Origin: Dasania marina DSM 21967 | Lineage (GTDB): Bacteria; Pseudomonadota; Gammaproteobacteria; Pseudomonadales; Dasaniaceae | NCBI RefSeq assembly: GCF_000373485.1 | Contig: NZ_KB891592.1 | Span: forward strand, 1-64,000 | DNA: 64,000 nt | Reading direction: 5' to 3' | The notes under the pieces: model-generated | Databases searched by the model: none | Seen by the model: only the letters and a program-made list of their open reading frames with translations | Told to the model about the DNA's origin: nothing | Program-made: the position numbers and the translations under genes | Shown here: piece by piece, positions 51,901 through 59,670 of the stretch | How positions within the stretch are numbered: position 1 is the stretch's first letter | Layout: each line of letters opens with the position of its first letter

Positions 51901-54042
51901 CTTACGGATCTGAGCCTCACCGTCACCAACGTTAATGATGGTAGTAACGAAGTGCTTAATATAGATGGCACCACCATTGCCTTAACCAATGGCAACGGTG
52001 GTATTACCGCCAACAATAGTTTGGTTTACAGTGTGAGCCTAGTGGGGAGCACAGCCACTGTGAGCTTGGTGGGAGGCACCATGACGGGCGCGCAAATGGA
52101 AGCGTTGGTTGATGGTATGAATTACCAAAACAACAGCGACGACCCCAGCATCAGCAGCCGGGTAGTCACCCTTGCCAACCTCAAAGACAGTGGCGGCGTT
52201 GCCAATGGTGGTGACGATACCGCCGCGTTAGGCATCGCCAGTACCGTAACCGTGCTAGCCGTTAACGACGAACCCACGCTCACCGCCACCGCCAGCAACC
52301 CTACCTTTACCGAGGGGGGGGCTGCGCAAAACCTATTTAGCGCAGCGGCGGTTGATACCATAGAGGCTGCACAAACCCTTAGCGAACTCACCCTAACGGT
52401 AAATAATGTTAATAACGGCGCTGATGAAATCCTAAACCTAGACGGCACGGCCATAGCGCTCACCAATAGCAGCAGCGGCGTCACCGCCACCAATGGTTTG
52501 AGCTATAGCGTGTCGGTAAGCGGCACCACAGCCACCATCACCCTAAGTGGCGGCAGCATAAATGCAGCCGCTACGCAAAACTTGGTTAAGGGTATTAGCT
52601 ACCAAAACAACAGTGAAGCACCTAATACCAGCAACCGAGTGGTGACCATCATTAGCTTTAAAGATAGCGGCGGCACGGCTAATGGTGGCGATGATGAAGT
52701 GGCGTTGAGTATTAGCTCTACCGTGACGGTACAGGCGGTAAATGATGTGCCTACCGGCAGTGTCACTATTACCGGCTCGGCGGTGGAAGACCAAAAACTC
52801 ACAGCTAACACCTCCACTATCAGCGATAACGATGGTTTGGGAACCTTTAGCTACCAATGGCAGCGCAATGGCGTGGCCATTAGCGGCGCTACCGGTAGTA
52901 GCTACATCCTAGGCGATACCGATGTCGATAAAGCGATACAGGTAGTGGTGAGTTATACCGACGGCAGCGGCAATGCAGAAAGCCTCAACAGCACGGCGAC
53001 AGCAGCAGTGGCTAATATCAATGACCCGTTAACCGGCAGTGTGGTTGTGGATGGCAGCACCTTTATGGGCAGCACGGTAACCGCTAACACCTCAGGGTTG
53101 TCGGATGAGGATGGCCTTGCCAGTTTTAGTTACCAATGGTTGCGTGACGGTGTGGCCATTAGCGGTGCTACCGGCAGTAGCTATTTGTTAAGCAGTGATG
53201 ACGCGAGTAGCGACATCAGTGTGCGGGTAAATGCTACCGACAGCCACGGCTCGGTAGAGGCTCGCACCAGTGCAGCGGTGGCGGTTGAGTCTGCGTTTGT
53301 AGTTGTGACTGAGCCGGTAGTGCCAGAGGCACCAGCGCCTGAAAGCCCAGACTCAGAAGAAAGTACTGAGGATACTGACGATAGTAGCACAGCAGAAGAA
53401 TCAGAAGAGTCAGAAGATGATGAAGAGAGCGAAGCTGCGGCCTATGTAGCGTCAGAGGCTGAAACGTTCGATAACCAGAGTCCAGCCTTTGGTAATTTGC
53501 AGGGTGTCGATTTAGAGGGCTTAACCGGCTTTGCTAATGAATTTGCTAATGGTGACAATGCATCCGCTAACAACAATGGCAGCGGTATTAACGTACGCTT
53601 GCTGAATAAAGATTCTGCCTTAGCCACGGCGGTAGAAGCCAGTGTGTCGGGCAGCGTTAATACTGGTTTTTCTTCTCTTATTGATCCTTTGGTGTTGGTG
53701 AGATCGCAAAATTTATCGGACAGCTTAGATAGCATGAGGAAAAATTTTATTGGCAAGGCTGAGCGCAGCCAATCCATATTGGGTGGCACAGTTACCGCTA
53801 CGGCAGGTTTGTCCGTGGGTTATGTGGTGTGGCTGGTACGCAGTGGCGTGTTATTAAGCAGTGCTTTAAGCGCCTTACCCGCATGGCGTTTTATTGATCC
53901 CCTGCCCATATTGTCGCAGGGCAATAGCGGCTTGGCGGGCGGAGATGATGAATCACTAGAGTCTATAGTGGCCAATAAAAGTAATGCCGCCAATGATCTG
54001 CCTGAACAGCAAACCGATAACAATAATAAGTTGAGTCATTAA
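48949..54042 (+). CDS. giant LEPR-XLL / DUF4347 repeat surface protein
   Basis: The 1,697-residue protein (ATG at 48949 with GGAG 9 bp upstream; GTG at 48940 is less likely) begins with a short basic segment and the LEPR-XLL motif ESLEPRLLMSADP. A DUF4347 domain covers about residues 140-307, with His199 (IVSHG) and Cys242 (YGCELAAGE). A further beta-rich region to about 630 precedes four 159-residue repeats (631-1266), two Ig-like repeats of about 93 residues and an acidic Ser/Glu/Asp linker (about 1465-1505). Near residue 1615 lies a hydrophobic segment (GLSVGYVVWLVRSGVLLSS). It has no Sec signal peptide. It looks like a secreted adhesin or matrix protein handled by the genes just upstream. 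Confidence 0.85.
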   Translation: MKPLSMIFRRKAAEKLPLAMYNLESLEPRLLMSADPLGAADPTGLLGQIDDPLLLDDQAAAEQLLQAIATSAQNTPIITAASPDAINLSSLGQLSYQDSLNGPQATTFHSTDSAADGSTALMDDLAALLPAADDNIRQEIIFVDTSVEDYQTLLAGIPNNDEQTHYTIIEWQPGDDALADITHTLQALGEVDAIHIVSHGNDSGFALGDEWLSSNTLNDYQQSLSQWREFLDSEADLLIYGCELAAGEAGRDLLTSLASITGADIAASDDLTGAAALGGDWQLEHHTGQIDTAIAINLSAQASWNSTLGPPGTVDALWLTTIGDVSGASSPGLANWSAGELLEVADPNLRFETTPVPATGTTDGTFTAIVDFDDFNPVSVGGNDDVNIRSMHYVSTNITVGTNDTFDLQPGDVLVSVNDAETLKSTNTLVVGKEDVFVFRPDTANDYSSGSFYMLLQGLGTSGDEVRAITLVEQQTDVGGTTLNAGTFLFTQKNGGGFNHEDILTFSADEVGAGTTSGTKTVLISGADIGISESISGLELIETDTTIAGAPLTSGNILVSIWGSEDVGDNNLAATEYDVFVLDISKTSLEGPGFTAEGNATLLFDGDDNVRLDSGGVHISGLTLVSAPNAEPTLTATGNDPSFTEGGAAASLFSGASADTIEGSQTFIGMGLTVTNVNDGSDEKLNLDGTAIELTNGNGGITATNSLTYSVSVVGSTATVTITGGSLSAADTQTLVDNISYQNDSDDPNTSNRVVTITSLQDSGGTASSGDDTAELSIASTITLVGVNDEPTLTATASNPTFTETGVAQGLFSGASASTIESGQTFTAMTLTVTNVNDGSNEKLNIDGSTIWLINTILPGFTANNGLVYSVSVVSGTATISLSGSLSEAETQTLVDNLSYRNDSVVPSTSDRVITITSLKDNGGTANSGDNTAALALSSTVTMQEVNTEPGFSTTATDPTFIEGGAAASLFSGTNASTIELGQTLTDLSLTVTNVNDGSNEVLNIDGTTIALTNGNGGITANNSLVYSVSLVGSTATVSLVGGTMTGAQMEALVDGMNYQNNSDDPSISSRVVTLANLKDSGGVANGGDDTAALGIASTVTVLAVNDEPTLTATASNPTFTEGGAAQNLFSAAAVDTIEAAQTLSELTLTVNNVNNGADEILNLDGTAIALTNSSSGVTATNGLSYSVSVSGTTATITLSGGSINAAATQNLVKGISYQNNSEAPNTSNRVVTIISFKDSGGTANGGDDEVALSISSTVTVQAVNDVPTGSVTITGSAVEDQKLTANTSTISDNDGLGTFSYQWQRNGVAISGATGSSYILGDTDVDKAIQVVVSYTDGSGNAESLNSTATAAVANINDPLTGSVVVDGSTFMGSTVTANTSGLSDEDGLASFSYQWLRDGVAISGATGSSYLLSSDDASSDISVRVNATDSHGSVEARTSAAVAVESAFVVVTEPVVPEAPAPESPDSEESTEDTDDSSTAEESEESEDDEESEAAAYVASEAETFDNQSPAFGNLQGVDLEGLTGFANEFANGDNASANNNGSGINVRLLNKDSALATAVEASVSGSVNTGFSSLIDPLVLVRSQNLSDSLDSMRKNFIGKAERSQSILGGTVTATAGLSVGYVVWLVRSGVLLSSALSALPAWRFIDPLPILSQGNSGLAGGDDESLESIVANKSNAANDLPEQQTDNNNKLSH
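50839..52746 (+). repeat. four tandem 477-bp (159-residue) coding repeats
   Basis: Each unit begins with Glu-Pro (E-P-T-L-T-A-T in three, E-P-G-F-S-T-T in the third), at 50839, 51316, 51793 and 52270, and the last ends at 52746. All four periods are exactly 477 bp with no length difference. Shared features are F-[TI]-E-x-G near the start, L-T-V-[TN]-N-V-N in the middle and a D-[SN]-G-G-x-A-[SN] region near the end. The bases differ between units, so the copies are not very recent, yet the length is fixed. Confidence 0.93.
52750..53307 (+). repeat. two tandem Ig-like coding repeats of about 93 residues
   Basis: Two units start T-G-S-V at 52753 and 53032, 279 bp apart. Each contains L-T-A-N-T-S or V-T-A-N-T-S, then G-x-x-S-F-S-Y-Q-W or G-x-F-S-Y-Q-W, and the identical G-V-A-I-S-G-A-T-G-S-S-Y. 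This is the pattern of bacterial Ig-like modules common in surface adhesins. The right edge is approximate. Confidence 0.8.
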
Positions 54043-54044
54043 GC

Positions 54045-56948
54045 ATGCAGGTTTTGAAACAATTTTTTAAAAGTAATGGCACTACCTTACGCCTGGCAAT
54101 GGGGCAGTGCAGTATATTAATTACCTTGCTATTAGTGGCGGCGTTTTTTGGTTTAATCCCTAACCGCGATCAAGCCATAATAGATGGCCGCGTGGCCGTG
54201 GCGGAAGCGATAGTCTCTAATGCTTCCATATTTATTACCCGTTCTGATCTAGGCCGCATGGAGGCCAACCTACGCTTAGTGCTAAGCCGTAACCCTGAAA
54301 TATTATCGGCGGCTATACGCAGAGGTGAGGCCAAAGCCATAATGATGGTAGGTGATCATGAAGCTAACTGGTTGGTAGATGGCGACAATAATAGTCAGCT
54401 GGTGGTGCCTATATGGGAAGGTGAAAGTCAATGGGGGCAAATAGAGTTACGTTTTGAGCCTCTACGGCCGCAAGGTTATTTGGGTTTTATGCTTGAACCC
54501 ATTTTTTTACTGATTGCGTTTTTATCGTTTACTTGTTTGTTGTTGTTTTTTCTTTATTTACGAAAAATGCTTAAAGATTTAGATCCATCACAGGCGGTGC
54601 CAGAGAGGGTGCGTTCAGCTTTAGATACCATGGCTGAAGGTTTGTTGGTGCTAGACGCCAAACAAAATATAGTCTTGGCGAATGAGGCATTCTCAACCTT
54701 GGTGCAACTCACGCGCGAACAATTGTTTGGCAGAAAGGTGTCGCGATTTGAGTGGTTTGATGGTGAAGATCAGCCCCTAATCCAAGCTAATTATCCCTGG
54801 ACCGAGGCTTTAAACGACAGCCTCGCACAAAAGGGCCGCACCATTAAGTTGCGCTTACCCGACAACAGTAACCGTACCTTTTTAACGAATTGTTCACCGG
54901 TATTAGGTAATGATGATAAAGCCGGCGGTGTGTTAATTAGCTTTGATGATATTACTGAGTTAGAAGAAAAAGAGCAGCAGTTGCGGATATCAAAGCTGGA
55001 AGCTGAACAAGCCAACCAAGCTAAGAGTGACTTTTTGGCCAATATGAGCCATGAAATCCGTACCCCCATGAATGCCATTATGGGCTTCACCGAAGTGCTA
55101 AAACGCGCTTACAGCAACCGCAACAGCGATAAAGTGCAGGGTGATAGCCTGCAATACCTCAACACTATCGCCAACAGCAGCCAGCACCTGCTGGAGTTAA
55201 TTAACGACATACTCGATTTATCTAAAGTAGAAGCCGGGCAGGTGGAGGTGGAAACCTTACCGTGTTCGCTGCATAGCATTATTCATGATGTGATACAGGT
55301 TATGCGGGTAAAAGCGCAAGAAAAAAACCTGAGCTTGGAATTTATCCCGGAAGGTGATTTTCCCGCGACTATACATTCGGACCCTGGACGCTTGCGACAA
55401 ATTCTTACCAACCTTATCGGCAATGCTATTAAGTTTACCGAGCAGGGTGGCGTGAAAGTGGTCACGCGCTTAGTTAGCGGCGGCAAAGATTCTATTATAG
55501 AAATTGATGTGTTGGATACCGGTATAGGCATGACCGAGCAACAGGCCAGCGCTGTATTCTCGCCCTTTGTGCAGGCCGACAGTTCTATTACCCGTCGCTT
55601 TGGTGGCACCGGCTTAGGGCTAACCATCAGTAAACGCTTTGCCGAAGCTTTGGGTGGTGACATTGTGGTTAGCAGCGAGCAAGGTGCGGGCAGTTGTTTT
55701 AAAACGCGCATCACCGCGGGCGATGTTAGCGGGGTAAGCCTGTTAAGCCCTGAGCAAATGACCACGGCGAATAAACTGGAAGAAACCCATAACCACGGTC
55801 GCTGGTTGTTTAAACCCGCCAAAATTTTAGTGGTTGATGATGGCGTTGAAAACCGCGAGTTGTTAAGCGTAGTGCTTACCGAAGTGGGCTTGGCTATTGA
55901 TACCGCAGACAATGGCCTGCAAGCGCTAGAGGCATTGGATGAACAGCACTATGATTTGGTGTTAATGGATGTGCAAATGCCGGTTATGGATGGTTTTACC
56001 GCGGTGGCTACAATGCGCCAGCAAGGCTTGCAAATACCTGTTGTTGCATTGACCGCTGACGCCATGAAAGGTGCAAGGGAAAAATGCCTACAGGCCGGCT
56101 ATTCAGGCTATATGACTAAACCTATCAATATAGAAAAATTGTTAGAGCTGGTGGCCGCAGAATTGGGCGGCCAGTGGCAGGACGATAACGATAGTGATGT
56201 CACGATTCCTACACTAGCGACAGAAAACAGTGATGTAGAATCAATTGCTACCGATGACAGCCCCATAGTGAGCAGCTTATGGGCTAATAAAAAGTATCAA
56301 ACTATTGTCAATAAATTTGTGCAGCGCTTGCAGCAACAGCTCAATACTATAGAAACTGCAGTGCAGAAAAATGAGTATAAAACTTTGCAGGACTTAGGCC
56401 ATTGGTTAAAGGGCTCGGCGGGGTCAGTGGGCTTCCATCAATTTAATGAGCCCGGTAAGGCGCTAGAGGATTTTGCAAAGCAACAGGATAACGCTGGGCT
56501 AGAGGCAACCCTAGCGCGTATTAAAAAGCTAACCCAGCGGGTGCAGGCAGGGATAAGCGATACGGAGCCAGCAGTAGTGCCGCGTCAAGCCGCGCCCGCG
56601 TCACACGTTACTAGCTCAAACCATCAGCCCGTTGGGGAGGTAACATCATCGCTGATAGGCAACCCAAAGCTGCGACCCATTATAGAGAGATTTGTTATGC
56701 GTTTAGAGGCGCAACTGCACGCTATGGATGCCGCTGTAGAACAACATGATTTTGTTAGAGTCGCCGACCTAGCTCACTGGTTGAAAGGGTCGGCCGGCAC
56801 AGCCGGTTTTGGTGTATTTACCGAGCAGGCTGCTGAATTAGAGCTACAGGCTAAGCAGCAAAGCGTAGAACAAGTTAAAGCGATTATGAAAACCATTAGA
56901 GCGTTGTTTGAGCGTATAGGAAAAGCCGAAGTTAACGACACGGTTTAA
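54045..56948 (+). CDS. hybrid histidine kinase with PAS, REC and two HPt domains
   Basis: The 967-residue kinase has a membrane helix at about 15-37, a periplasmic part, a second helix at about 148-170, a PAS domain (TMAEGLLVLDAKQNIVLANEAFS, about 185-310), HisKA with His336 ([15 protein letters not shown]) and an ATPase with GGTGLGL. The REC domain has Asp642 (VLMDVQMPVMDG). Two HPt domains carry His786 (GHWLKGSAGSVGF) and His911 (AHWLKGSAGTAGF). The gene begins 2 bp after the giant surface protein stop and precedes the REC-GGDEF-EAL gene by 29 bp, so the three are probably co-transcribed. Two HPt domains could send phosphate to two receivers. Confidence 0.9.
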   Translation: MQVLKQFFKSNGTTLRLAMGQCSILITLLLVAAFFGLIPNRDQAIIDGRVAVAEAIVSNASIFITRSDLGRMEANLRLVLSRNPEILSAAIRRGEAKAIMMVGDHEANWLVDGDNNSQLVVPIWEGESQWGQIELRFEPLRPQGYLGFMLEPIFLLIAFLSFTCLLLFFLYLRKMLKDLDPSQAVPERVRSALDTMAEGLLVLDAKQNIVLANEAFSTLVQLTREQLFGRKVSRFEWFDGEDQPLIQANYPWTEALNDSLAQKGRTIKLRLPDNSNRTFLTNCSPVLGNDDKAGGVLISFDDITELEEKEQQLRISKLEAEQANQAKSDFLANMSHEIRTPMNAIMGFTEVLKRAYSNRNSDKVQGDSLQYLNTIANSSQHLLELINDILDLSKVEAGQVEVETLPCSLHSIIHDVIQVMRVKAQEKNLSLEFIPEGDFPATIHSDPGRLRQILTNLIGNAIKFTEQGGVKVVTRLVSGGKDSIIEIDVLDTGIGMTEQQASAVFSPFVQADSSITRRFGGTGLGLTISKRFAEALGGDIVVSSEQGAGSCFKTRITAGDVSGVSLLSPEQMTTANKLEETHNHGRWLFKPAKILVVDDGVENRELLSVVLTEVGLAIDTADNGLQALEALDEQHYDLVLMDVQMPVMDGFTAVATMRQQGLQIPVVALTADAMKGAREKCLQAGYSGYMTKPINIEKLLELVAAELGGQWQDDNDSDVTIPTLATENSDVESIATDDSPIVSSLWANKKYQTIVNKFVQRLQQQLNTIETAVQKNEYKTLQDLGHWLKGSAGSVGFHQFNEPGKALEDFAKQQDNAGLEATLARIKKLTQRVQAGISDTEPAVVPRQAAPASHVTSSNHQPVGEVTSSLIGNPKLRPIIERFVMRLEAQLHAMDAAVEQHDFVRVADLAHWLKGSAGTAGFGVFTEQAAELELQAKQQSVEQVKAIMKTIRALFERIGKAEVNDTV

Positions 56949-56977
56949 CGCCGTTAAGAAAGCTCGCAAGGATATTT

Positions 56978-58762
56978 ATGAACGAAAAGATTTCTAAATT
57001 ACATGTTGATGAACTTTTTACGCAGTTGAAAGATGCTGTCATTATGATGGTCGATGATGAGCCTTTGCTAATGGAATTGCTGCAGGCTTTTTTAGAAGAA
57101 GAAGGCTATAAAAATTTTATTGCGGTAGAAGATTCACGTAAGGCCATGGAAATTCTGGATACAAAACGTCCCGATATTTTATTGCTGGATTTAAATATGC
57201 CGCATGTGGATGGCTTTGATATATTAGAGGCTGTTCGCAAGCTTAAAATGATGCAGAAGATTCCGGTGATAGTACTGACTTCCTCCAGTGACGGTGCAAC
57301 CAAGCTCAAAGCCTTGGAGTTGGGAGCGACAGATTTTCTTTCTAAGCCGGTAGATTCTAGTGAACTAGCCCTGCGTTTGCGTAACACCTTAATGGTTAAA
57401 GCCTATCAGGATCAGCTTACCTACTATGATGCGCTTACCCATTTGCCCAATCGGCAATTGTTTTTAGATAGATTAGAGTGGTCACTCAAAAAAACGCGCA
57501 GAGACCATGAGCGCATGGCGCTATTAAATATAGGCCTAGATAAGTTTAAACAGGTGAATGATAGCCTGGGGCCACGAACTGGTGATGAAATTTTAACAGA
57601 AGTCTCTATGCGCTTGATAGAAAGTGTGCGTGAGAGTGACTTGGTGTCGCGCTTAGGGATAGATGACCTATGGCGTCAGTTGGCCCGTTTGGGCGGTGAT
57701 GAGTTTTCTATCTTGCTACCGCAGGTGGCGCAGGATGATAGTGCCGCCTTTGTCGCCGAGCGCATACAGCATGCCTTAGCTCAGCCTTTTGTGGTAGATG
57801 GTGAAGAAATTTATATCAGTGCCAGCATAGGAATAGCGCTATATCCCAATGATGGCACCGAGAGTGATGTGCTAATGCAAAATGCCGGTGCTGCTACCGC
57901 CTATGCTAAACAGCAAGGTGTTAATAGCTATGCGTTTTATTCCAAAGAGATTAATGAACTATCTAAAAAACGGCTCAGCATTGAAGCCGCTTTGCGCCGC
58001 GCCGTGGAAAATAACGAGTTTGTTTTGCATTACCAACCGAAAATTGATTTGCATGCGGGTAAGGTAACAGGTTGTGAAGCTCTCATACGTTGGAATAGTC
58101 CCGAAATGGGTATGGTGCCGCCGTTTGAATTTATTTCTATAGCGGAAGAAAGTGGCTTGATAGTGCCTATAGGCACTTGGGTTATTGAAGAAGCTTGTCG
58201 ACAGCAGGTAGATTGGCGGCAGCAGGGGATTGGCGATTTAATGGTGGCGGTAAATGTGGCGGGTCCTCAATTTAAAATGGCCAACCTACAGCACGTTATT
58301 GAGTCTGCCATTAATGATTCGGGTATTGATCCGCGGTATTTAAGGCTGGAAATTACTGAAGGCATGATGATGGGCGGCGAAGATAGCCTCATAAAAAAAC
58401 TGAACGACATTAAAGCCTTAGGCCCCAGTTTTTCTATAGATGACTTTGGTACCGGTTATTCGTCATTGAGTTATCTGAAGCGTTTTCCTATTGATGAATT
58501 AAAAATTGATCGGTCTTTTATTATTGATGTGCCAGGGGTAAGAGACGATGCCGCAATAGTAAAAGCGATTATCGCCATGGCGCAGAGTTTGGAGTTAAGC
58601 GTGGTGGCTGAAGGTGTTGAAGAACTGAGCCAATTAGAGTTCTTAAAATCTTTGCACTGTGATGTTATCCAGGGTTTTTACTTTAGTAAGCCTTTGCCTG
58701 CTGAAGATTTTGCAGCGTTTGTGCTTGCAGGTGGCGAGCTGGATGCGCTGCATAAATCCTAA
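56978..58762 (+). CDS. response regulator with GGDEF and EAL domains (c-di-GMP turnover)
   Basis: This 594-residue protein has a REC domain with Asp71 (LLLDLNMPHVDG), a GGDEF domain with an intact G-G-D-E-F at residues 239-243 and an EAL domain starting at Glu367 (CEALIRWNSPEMG) with later motifs EITEGMMM, DDFGTGYSSLSYL and VVAEGVEEL. Both catalytic signatures look complete, so it may make or degrade cyclic di-GMP depending on phosphorylation. The HPt domains of the preceding kinase are the obvious phosphodonors. AAGGAT stands upstream of the ATG. Confidence 0.92.
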   Translation: MNEKISKLHVDELFTQLKDAVIMMVDDEPLLMELLQAFLEEEGYKNFIAVEDSRKAMEILDTKRPDILLLDLNMPHVDGFDILEAVRKLKMMQKIPVIVLTSSSDGATKLKALELGATDFLSKPVDSSELALRLRNTLMVKAYQDQLTYYDALTHLPNRQLFLDRLEWSLKKTRRDHERMALLNIGLDKFKQVNDSLGPRTGDEILTEVSMRLIESVRESDLVSRLGIDDLWRQLARLGGDEFSILLPQVAQDDSAAFVAERIQHALAQPFVVDGEEIYISASIGIALYPNDGTESDVLMQNAGAATAYAKQQGVNSYAFYSKEINELSKKRLSIEAALRRAVENNEFVLHYQPKIDLHAGKVTGCEALIRWNSPEMGMVPPFEFISIAEESGLIVPIGTWVIEEACRQQVDWRQQGIGDLMVAVNVAGPQFKMANLQHVIESAINDSGIDPRYLRLEITEGMMMGGEDSLIKKLNDIKALGPSFSIDDFGTGYSSLSYLKRFPIDELKIDRSFIIDVPGVRDDAAIVKAIIAMAQSLELSVVAEGVEELSQLEFLKSLHCDVIQGFYFSKPLPAEDFAAFVLAGGELDALHKS

Positions 58763-58770
58763 ACGTAGGC

Positions 58771-59481
58771 TTAGTTAAACAGCTTGGCGGTCAATACGGT
58801 TAATGCATTTTCCACTTTTAAAATGCGCGGCCCTAGGTGTATACCGCTAAAGCCCGCTGCTAAAAACTTATCTACCTCATAAGCTGTGAAGCCACCTTCT
58901 GGGCCTATGGCTAAGGTGGTGGGGCAGTTAATGGCCAATGGGCAAACCGTACCGGTATCGGGATGGGCGATGAGTTTTTTACTACCGGCACTGAGCGTGG
59001 GTAAGTCGTCCTCTACAAAAGGCTTAAAGCGCTTATAAAAGCTAACCTTGGGTAACACGGTATCTTTGGCCTGTTGTAAACCATCGATTAAATAGCTGCG
59101 TATCTTGGCTTCATTGATCGCTGGGCTTTGCCAAAAACTTTTTTCAACTTTGTAGCTGTTGATAATGATCAATTCGCTGACGCCCAGTTCGGTAATAGTG
59201 CGGAATATACGGCGTATCATTTTAGGCCTGGGCAGGGCTAGGATGATGGTTAAAGGCAGCTTCTCTGGTGCTGTAATTCTGAGGTCTACCGCTAGGCTGA
59301 CTTGCTGCTCGTCGATAGCTAAAATTTGCCCTGTGCCCATTAGGCCGTTAATCATGCCCACACGTACACTATCGCCTGCTTGTGAACGGTGGATATGACG
59401 TATTTGCTGGTAGCGCTCATCACTTAAGCGCAGCTGTTGCTGCTGATTGAGCTCATGGGCAGAAAATAAGATTAAATTCAT
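58771..59481 (-). CDS. rsmE: 16S rRNA m3U1498 methyltransferase RsmE
   Basis: From the ATG at 59481 the protein is 236 residues, the usual length. It has an N-terminal PUA-like part (RYQQIRHIHRSQAGDSVRVG) and a SPOUT-type knotted domain (LALPRPKMIRRIFRTITELGVSELIII, then LAIGPEGGFTAYEVDKF and LGPRILKVENALTVL). It methylates U1498 of 16S rRNA. The longer reading to 59601 adds 40 unlike residues and is rejected. It is convergent with the GGDEF-EAL gene, 8 bp apart. Confidence 0.93.
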   Translation of the reverse strand: MNLILFSAHELNQQQQLRLSDERYQQIRHIHRSQAGDSVRVGMINGLMGTGQILAIDEQQVSLAVDLRITAPEKLPLTIILALPRPKMIRRIFRTITELGVSELIIINSYKVEKSFWQSPAINEAKIRSYLIDGLQQAKDTVLPKVSFYKRFKPFVEDDLPTLSAGSKKLIAHPDTGTVCPLAINCPTTLAIGPEGGFTAYEVDKFLAAGFSGIHLGPRILKVENALTVLTAKLFN

Positions 59482-59670
59482 GGTGTTGAACAACATCGTG
59501 TGTGAATATAAAGGGTAATTGTACCGTATATTAGTTGTGATCATAACGATGGTGGTTTTTAAGCCATAGCTGATCTGGCTACTGTTTTTGGTTATGTGCA
59601 CTAGTTGTGCATTTAATAGCTATTGAGTCATCGCGGTGTTTACGTATTTGAGGCTTTTAACAATCATCTT

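Noticed and set aside
55283-55912. 209-codon minus-strand open frame inside the two-HPt kinase gene
   Set aside because: It overlaps conserved kinase domains entirely and has no features or ribosome site of its own.
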